NCBI GenBank assembly: GCA_025024175.1
Contig: QCXZ01000001.1
Span: forward strand, 42,216,942 to 42,280,941
Source of the DNA: Rhyzopertha dominica
Lineage: Eukaryota > Arthropoda > Insecta > Coleoptera > Bostrichidae
Length of the DNA: 64,000 bases
Direction: 5' to 3'
Of this stretch, positions 58,796 through 64,000 are shown piece after piece. Below the pieces are notes generated by a model that was given only the letters and a program-made list of their open reading frames with translations, searched no databases and was not told the DNA's origin. Numbering within the stretch: position 1 is the first letter of the stretch; each line of letters starts with the position of its first letter. Position numbers and translations under genes: made by a program.

Positions 58796-59012
58796 TGTGG
58801 TGGTTTAGAGCTGGCAACGCTGCCAGAGGGAGAGGGGACAATCGAAGCGTCGGTTGAAAAAAGGGAGACAGTGGGGGACAGTCGGAAAGTTTGCGCCATA
58901 GGGCGATGATTCTATGGAGTTAATAAATAGTGTTTTCGCTCGTACGTTTAATTTTTGCTGACAGTCGAGCCCACCTCGAATCCGAAAACCCACGGAGATA
59001 AGTGTCTGCATC
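58796..59012 (+). repeat. Gypsy 3' LTR, internally deleted
   Basis: Only about 216 bp. It shares its first 110 and last 105 bases with the 5' LTR. The middle jumps from GCGCCATAGG to GGAGTTAATAAA across a few unmatched bases, so about 600 bp are missing. The deletion happened after integration, since the two LTRs are copied from one template. Confidence 0.85.
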
Positions 59013-59016
59013 AAAC

Positions 59017-62000
59017 GGGCGAGTAACAAAGCTCCACATAGCTCTAGCCGTGGTAAAGAAACAGTTTTTAGTGGTGCTATCCTTGATTTTGCACAAATCA
59101 AATGGCTCTGTACATTGTCGAGTTCGTCCTGTGACACTAAGTAAACACAAGCTCCATATGCAAGTTCTGAGGCATCTAAAAATCCATGAACTTGAATTTT
59201 AACTGGATTATTTACCAAAACAAGGCGAGGTATAAAGAATGATTTTATTTGAGACAATTGATTATAAAATTCTAAGAATTTATGTTGAATATGTGGGGGT
59301 ATTGGATCATCGCAATCAAGATTAAGTTTCCACAAGGACTGCATGATTAATTTCGAAATCACAGTTATTGGTGCAACCAACCCAAGCGGGTCAAACTGCT
59401 TTGCTATGTATGAAAGAATACTTCTTTTAGTTATCTCGCTCTTATCAAAAGATGTGTTAGTTGAAGTATAAATGAAATTATCTGTATCTGGATTCCAAAC
59501 AATACATAAAGTTTTAGTACAATAGTTGTCAGTTATTATATAATTGGTATCGTTCAAATTTTCATGCAGTTCTGCTATAGGGTTGTTTGATTGAAATTTT
59601 CGAAGTTCGAATCCATAAGCGGACAGCAGCTCTGTAATTTTCTTTCTGATAGATACAAGTTCTGTAACAGATGAGCTACCAGTTAGCAAATCATCTACAT
59701 AAAAGTCGTCTAGTATTATACTGCTTTCTACCGGGAATTTTTCAGAATTATTCAGAGCAATTTGCCTTAAACATCGTGTAGCTAGAAATGATGCTGAAGC
59801 TGTACCATATGTTAAGGTGTTTAAGCGATAATGAAAAATTTCGTCAGTTAAAGCGGAACGCCAAATTATTCTTTGAAGATCGCGTTGTTCAGGATATATC
59901 AATATTTGTCTGTACATTTTTGTCAAATCCCCAATCAAAACAAAATTGTGTTTGCGGAACTTCAGTATGATCGAAAACAGGTCATTTTGCACAACAGGGC
60001 CAACCTTTAAAACATCGTTAAGCGAGACACCCGTATTTGATTTCGTAGAACCGTCAAAGACAACTCTTAGCTTTGTTGAGATGTTGTCTAATTGTTCAAC
60101 GCAATGATGTGCCATGTAAAAAACCGGATTATTAATTGGCTTTGTGTGATCAATACGTGACATATGCCCCAATGTTTCATATTCTGACATAAATTCACAA
60201 TAACCTTTTTTAAGGCTCGGAGATTTTTGAAGTTTACGTTCATGTGAAAGAAACCTCTGTGTTGCTATATGAAGTGAATCCCCCACCTCAGTGGGGATAT
60301 TTTAGTGGATATTTTACAATAAACCGACCAAATGTATTCCTGGTTGTACTCTTAAGAAAATGTTCTTCCCATTCTTTTTTTTCAATAGAAAAATTATTTT
60401 TAGAAGGCAATTCTTCTAAAAGCCAAAAGCATTCAATTTGTTTGTTGAGATCTGCATTTATACATAAACACGAATGAACTAGCTCAATATTAGATTTGAT
60501 ATTGCCTGCCAAAATCCAGCCCAGCTTTGTTTTGTGTAAAAGAGGTAAACTGTTACTTAATCTTATTTGACCTACACATAGAAGTTCATAGAATATTCCG
60601 GCACCTAGAAGTAAATCCACTTCTAAGCCGTCTCCAAATATTGGATCCGCCAAATGTATGGTGCTTGGTATGTTAATGTCTTTTAAATCAACCAATTTAC
60701 GAGATATTGGTCCTGTAATTATATCAATAGCAAAAAATGGCAGTGTTATATTGAAATTACTATGCAATGATTGAATTTTTACATCAGCCTGTTTTGATAA
60801 CTTAGTGGTAACGTTATTAATTCCTACGACCGGAAGGTTGACATGTTTTGTAGAAATAAAGACGCCTAAGCAAGGTTTTGGAAATGAAATTTACTTGAGA
60901 TCCGCAATCTAAGAGAACGCGACATTTTACTGGTCGTTTGGCATTATCAAATGCATAAACGATTGCGGTTGATAGTGAGGCGTATGTATGAAAACTTTTC
61001 TGCACGCACTTGGCAGAAACTGATAAATTAAGACATGAACTGGTCGTGGAACAAGACTCCTTCGAGCAATTTTGTACTTCCTTTTGCAAAGGTTCTGTTG
61101 CGGTAGTATTATTAGACGTGGAAGGATGCGCGTCTGTACCTTTAGAATTAAACGTTTTCAACCCATGCAAAAATGTACTGTGCTTACGTTTGCAAATTTT
61201 ACACCCCATAGAGCGGCAGTGTATAACTGAATGACCAGTACGTAAGCAGTTTGTGCAAATACTTAAACGCTTTAATATATTATAATGATCATTTACTGAT
61301 AAAGACTTGAATTTGGCACAGGAATAAAGTAAGCGATCATTCTGACAAAGAGGACATACAGGTGTATTTCCCTCTGAAACGTGTAAAGCTTTAATATCAG
61401 GTGGCCTTTTAATTACAGCATTTTTAGTTTTAAAGTCCAAAGATTCATTCAGCCTACATCGATCGCTCAAAAATTTTACTAAATCGTTGACTTGCTTATT
61501 GCCATCCCCTTTAACAAAGTTTTCCCACTCTTTGCGGGAGTTTATATCAATTTTTGAAACAAGAATGTAAAGTAACAAAGTATTCCACCCCTGAACATTC
61601 TCACCCAAGTTTTCAAGAGATCTATAATGCTTAAAAAAGTATCCAAAAAAATTACGCAAAGAAGAATGTGAATCCCTCAAAACGCCAGAAAGTTCAGTAA
61701 TGCCCTTTATGTGAGAATTAATTATAGCCCTCCTATTTTCATATCTTTCTTTTAAAAGTTGCCAGGCAGGCACATAATTCGCATCAGTGACGTTTAAGGA
61801 AGCCACAACTTTGGCTGCTTCACCCTTTAGTGTTGAAAGCAAATAATAAAATTTCTAGGTGTTTCTTAATTCGGAATTTTCCTTAATTAAAGAGCTAAAG
61901 TTATCATAAAATATCAACTATAATTCAGGTAATTTAACGTTAATTTTTGGGACAGATTTGCACTAAACTCGCTTGTTCAGCCAATGGCAAAATAGATGAA

Positions 62001-62359
62001 CGGCGACCTGAAGATGAAGCTGCGCTTTCGGATTGAAATTTAGAAATTATATTCTTTGCTCTAGCCAATAAATTAAAGTACTTATTATGAAAGTCTTCGG
62101 GATGTTTGCTTTGAGGCTCTACTTCTGCTCTGCCCTCGGAATCCAAACTGAGAGCGTATTCAAGTTCATCTTGGACCTTGTTATACTCAGTCAAGATATC
62201 GGATATTGCATCATGTCGCGNTTGCAAATAAGTTACATCTTCATCTGTTTGAATTTCCCGCGAGGTTAAAAACGTACCGAAACNCGTTAAGCGCTCTTTA
62301 ACACTACTACGTTTTGTAGCTAATCGCGCAATTGGTTTTCGAGATTCTTGTTCAGACAT
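59017..62359 (-). pseudogene. BEL/Pao element, proximal half: gag, protease, reverse transcriptase
   Basis: Minus strand from an ATG at 62359 (MSEQESRKPIARLATK). Gag has STLKGEAAKVV and YENRRAIINSHI (about 61840-61720, DUF1759-like). Zinc ligands follow: CPLC..., CTNCLRTGHSVIHC and CKICKRKHSTFLH (about 61370-61150). Protease has LLDCGSQVNFIS (about 60910-60875) and VDLLLGAGIFYELL. RT has LRVVFDGS, LIGDLTKMYRQI and FYVDDLLTG (about 60060, 59930 and 59700). Early RNase H has LPRLELCGALLLA, and the sequence stops at 59017-59021 in GGGCG. Frameshifts lie near 61850, 60890 and 60288. The continuation is at 36836 downward. Confidence 0.9.
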
Positions 62360-62454
62360 GGTATGACAATAATTGAAATGGAACTTTGGAAAAATCGTGT
62401 GCTGCGGATAGAACAATGATACGATTGTTTGCATTCTGGGCTGAGACGGCAACA

Positions 62455-63710
62455 GGTAGTGGACACTCTCATATTACATAACCGTAAATGCTATTGCTGA
62501 AACCAACAATACACGATAGAGCTATGGATACAACATTCATAGATGGCACTCTGTGCTGTGTGTTTGAACAAAGAATATCAGTAAACAAGAATGGCCAGTG
62601 TTGATAAATTTTGTGGAATGAGTTACAGTGTCATCTGTGAATGTTGTATGCGAACTACTTTAATGAAACGACCAGCAGGTGCAGCCGATAAATCAGAAAC
62701 TCCAAGTCATACAAATGTCATTTATTTTGACGTTTATTTCTTGTCTTAATTTTAAAACCTGGTATCTACTTTGCCCACTATTTTACAGGAAATTAAGACA
62801 ACAATCTTTTTAATTTATGTAAGCATGTCTAACTTAACTTTTTTATATTATGCTGACTTTGTACGCAATTGTGTACTTCATAAAAAGTTAAGTCAGAAAG
62901 GTTTACTTTAAATAATAACTAATAGGGTTGTTTTCTTTGTTCCGTGTAAAATAGTGGCAAAGGAAATGCGAGGTTTTAAAAAACTGCGAATTATTTGAAT
63001 TGTTGTAAATGTAATTACTAGAAATAAGATTCAAAAATCTTGCACCATTGTTTATTATTTATAGTGTGGGAACTACTCTTCTATTTAGTTCATTTTGCTC
63101 TGGGGTTTAAAAGCAATTAGCTAGAAAGTATTCTCCACATACCACAAATGATACTCGAATGGATGTAAGGCTGCGAGACTGCACGTCCAAATTGTTTGTC
63201 CGTTTTACCTGTTCTTCACACATGGCAACTTCTCTTGGGAAGTGGTGAAATGTGCTATTTGAGTTTGTTAAATATTTATTACTAAAGTTCTTTACCGCAC
63301 AATTTTTTTATGTGATACCATCAGTATCTTCGAAACTAACAATTTTAACACTTTTCAAGGTACAAAATAAAAGCAAAATGTCTTACCTTTTTTGTATTCA
63401 ACTTCAATGTCACAATATACTACATATAACTTTAAACACAAAAATGCTACCAAAAAGGTTAACAGGTTGCAAAATAATAATAACTATAACATATTAAAAT
63501 ATCCTATAAGTAGGTACGTTGGGAACTTGCGACAATTTTTTGCTAGATTTCAAAGCTTGACATCAACTTGATTTGAACATACTTTGATTTAAACGCAATC
63601 CCGCGTGCATGCGTTAGCCGTGCTTCACACACACAGCACAGAGTGCCATCTGTCAATGTTGGTTGCAGCAATAGCGTTTACGGTTATCTAATATGAGAGT
63701 GTCCACTACC
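62455..63710. mobile_element. 1.26 kb inverted-repeat element, copy A
   Basis: Tips are GGTAGTGGACACTCTCATAT at left and its inverse at right. The arms stay similar for about 100-130 bases, through GGTTTCAGCAATAGC-like and ATGGCACTCTGTGCTGTG. It is non-coding with an AT-rich middle. It sits about 95 bases upstream of the BEL gag start, probably inside the BEL leader or 5' LTR. Unlike copy B it has no target duplication on its right, because the right neighbour is another partial copy. Confidence 0.8.
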
Positions 63711-64000
63711 TGGTGTTTGAAGCATGGCTAACGCATGCACGCGGGATTGTGTTTAAATCAAGGTATGTTCAAATTAAGTTGATGTCAAGCTTTGATATCT
63801 GGCAAAAATTGTTGCAAGTTCCCAACGTACCTACTTATACGATATTTTAATATGTTATAGTTATTATTAATTTGCAACCTGTTAACCTTTTTGGTAGCCT
63901 TTTTGTGTTTAAAATTACATGTAGTATATTGTGGCAATGAAGTTGAATACGAAGAAGTTAAGACATTTTGCTTTAATTTTGTACCTTGAAAAGTGTTAAA
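63711..64000. mobile_element. Partial inverted copy of the same element (copy C), runs off the window
   Basis: From TGTTTGAAGCATGGCTAACG on, the sequence is the reverse complement of the right half of copy A (TGATTTAAACGCAATC, AAGCTTGACATCAACTTG, CCAACGTACCTACTTATA). It lacks the tip. Together with copy A it makes a palindrome centred near 63711 with only the tip repeat between the arms. Confidence 0.8.

Larger units (their letters stand above)
51647..59012 (+). mobile_element. Ty3/Gypsy LTR retrotransposon, no env
   Basis: Two LTRs share the start TGTGGTGGTTTAGAGCTGGC and the end GATAAGTGTCTGCAT. AAACG flanks the element (51642-51646 and 59013-59017). The right LTR end has two extra bases after TGCA, so the exact terminus is uncertain. 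Between them lie a leader with a motif array, gag, protease, RT-RNase H and integrase in Gypsy order. A purine tract AAGTGGGGGG (58783-58792) precedes the 3' LTR. No envelope-like frame follows integrase. Multiple stops, frameshifts, a deleted RNase H centre and two insertions make it inactive. Confidence 0.9.

Noticed and set aside
59013..59021. Treating the Gypsy/BEL junction as ectopic recombination between elements
   Set aside because: The overlapping AAACG and GGGCG duplications explain the junction by two ordinary insertions without any rearrangement.

Overview
The window is eukaryotic nuclear DNA, almost certainly from an insect: it is AT-rich, its one host gene has short GT-AG (and one GC-AG) introns, and it is packed with insect-type transposons (BEL/Pao, Ty3/Gypsy, a Jockey-like LINE, IS3EU, hairpin MITEs). 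The order of insect cannot be fixed from sequence alone; short TAGGTA/TACCTA motifs are frequent. No bacterial features (operons, CRISPR, rRNA) were seen.

The single well-supported host gene is on the minus strand, 32533 to 17471: four exons whose phases join without a break into a 1,478-residue coiled-coil, low-complexity protein. Its N-terminus resembles CEP295 (Drosophila Ana1), a centriole protein. Its two large introns hold most of the transposons between 19 and 31.6 kb. Intron 3 carries an IS3EU DNA transposon with 80 bp terminal inverted repeats, a 6 bp target duplication, a dead transposase split by a further insertion, and a small, apparently intact three-exon gene on the opposite strand. 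Intron 2 carries a dispersed repeat, a truncated LINE and an inverted repeat with hammerhead-like motifs ending 18 bp from a splice donor.

0-17 kb has no convincing host gene. It holds a decayed transposon protein (6.9-8.1 kb), several hairpin MITEs, and an 11.6-15.0 kb element with long inverted repeats that has itself received two younger insertions.

34-62.4 kb is one nest of insertions. A minus-strand BEL/Pao element is cut in two: RNase H-integrase at 34.95-36.84 kb and gag-protease-RT at 59.02-62.36 kb. The two cut ends share GGGCG, and removing one copy restores the BEL reading frame. The inserted DNA is a composite with three tandem copies of a roughly 5 kb unit (one adjoining an assembly gap), followed by a Ty3/Gypsy element lodged at the composite's right edge. 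The Gypsy element carries an 8 bp-TSD MITE in its 5' LTR and a 10 bp-TSD element in its RT domain. Its leader has an array of CTCF-like AGAGGGCGC motifs, reminiscent of the insulator in the leader of Drosophila gypsy. The window ends in a second and third copy of the 10 bp-TSD element, arranged head to head.
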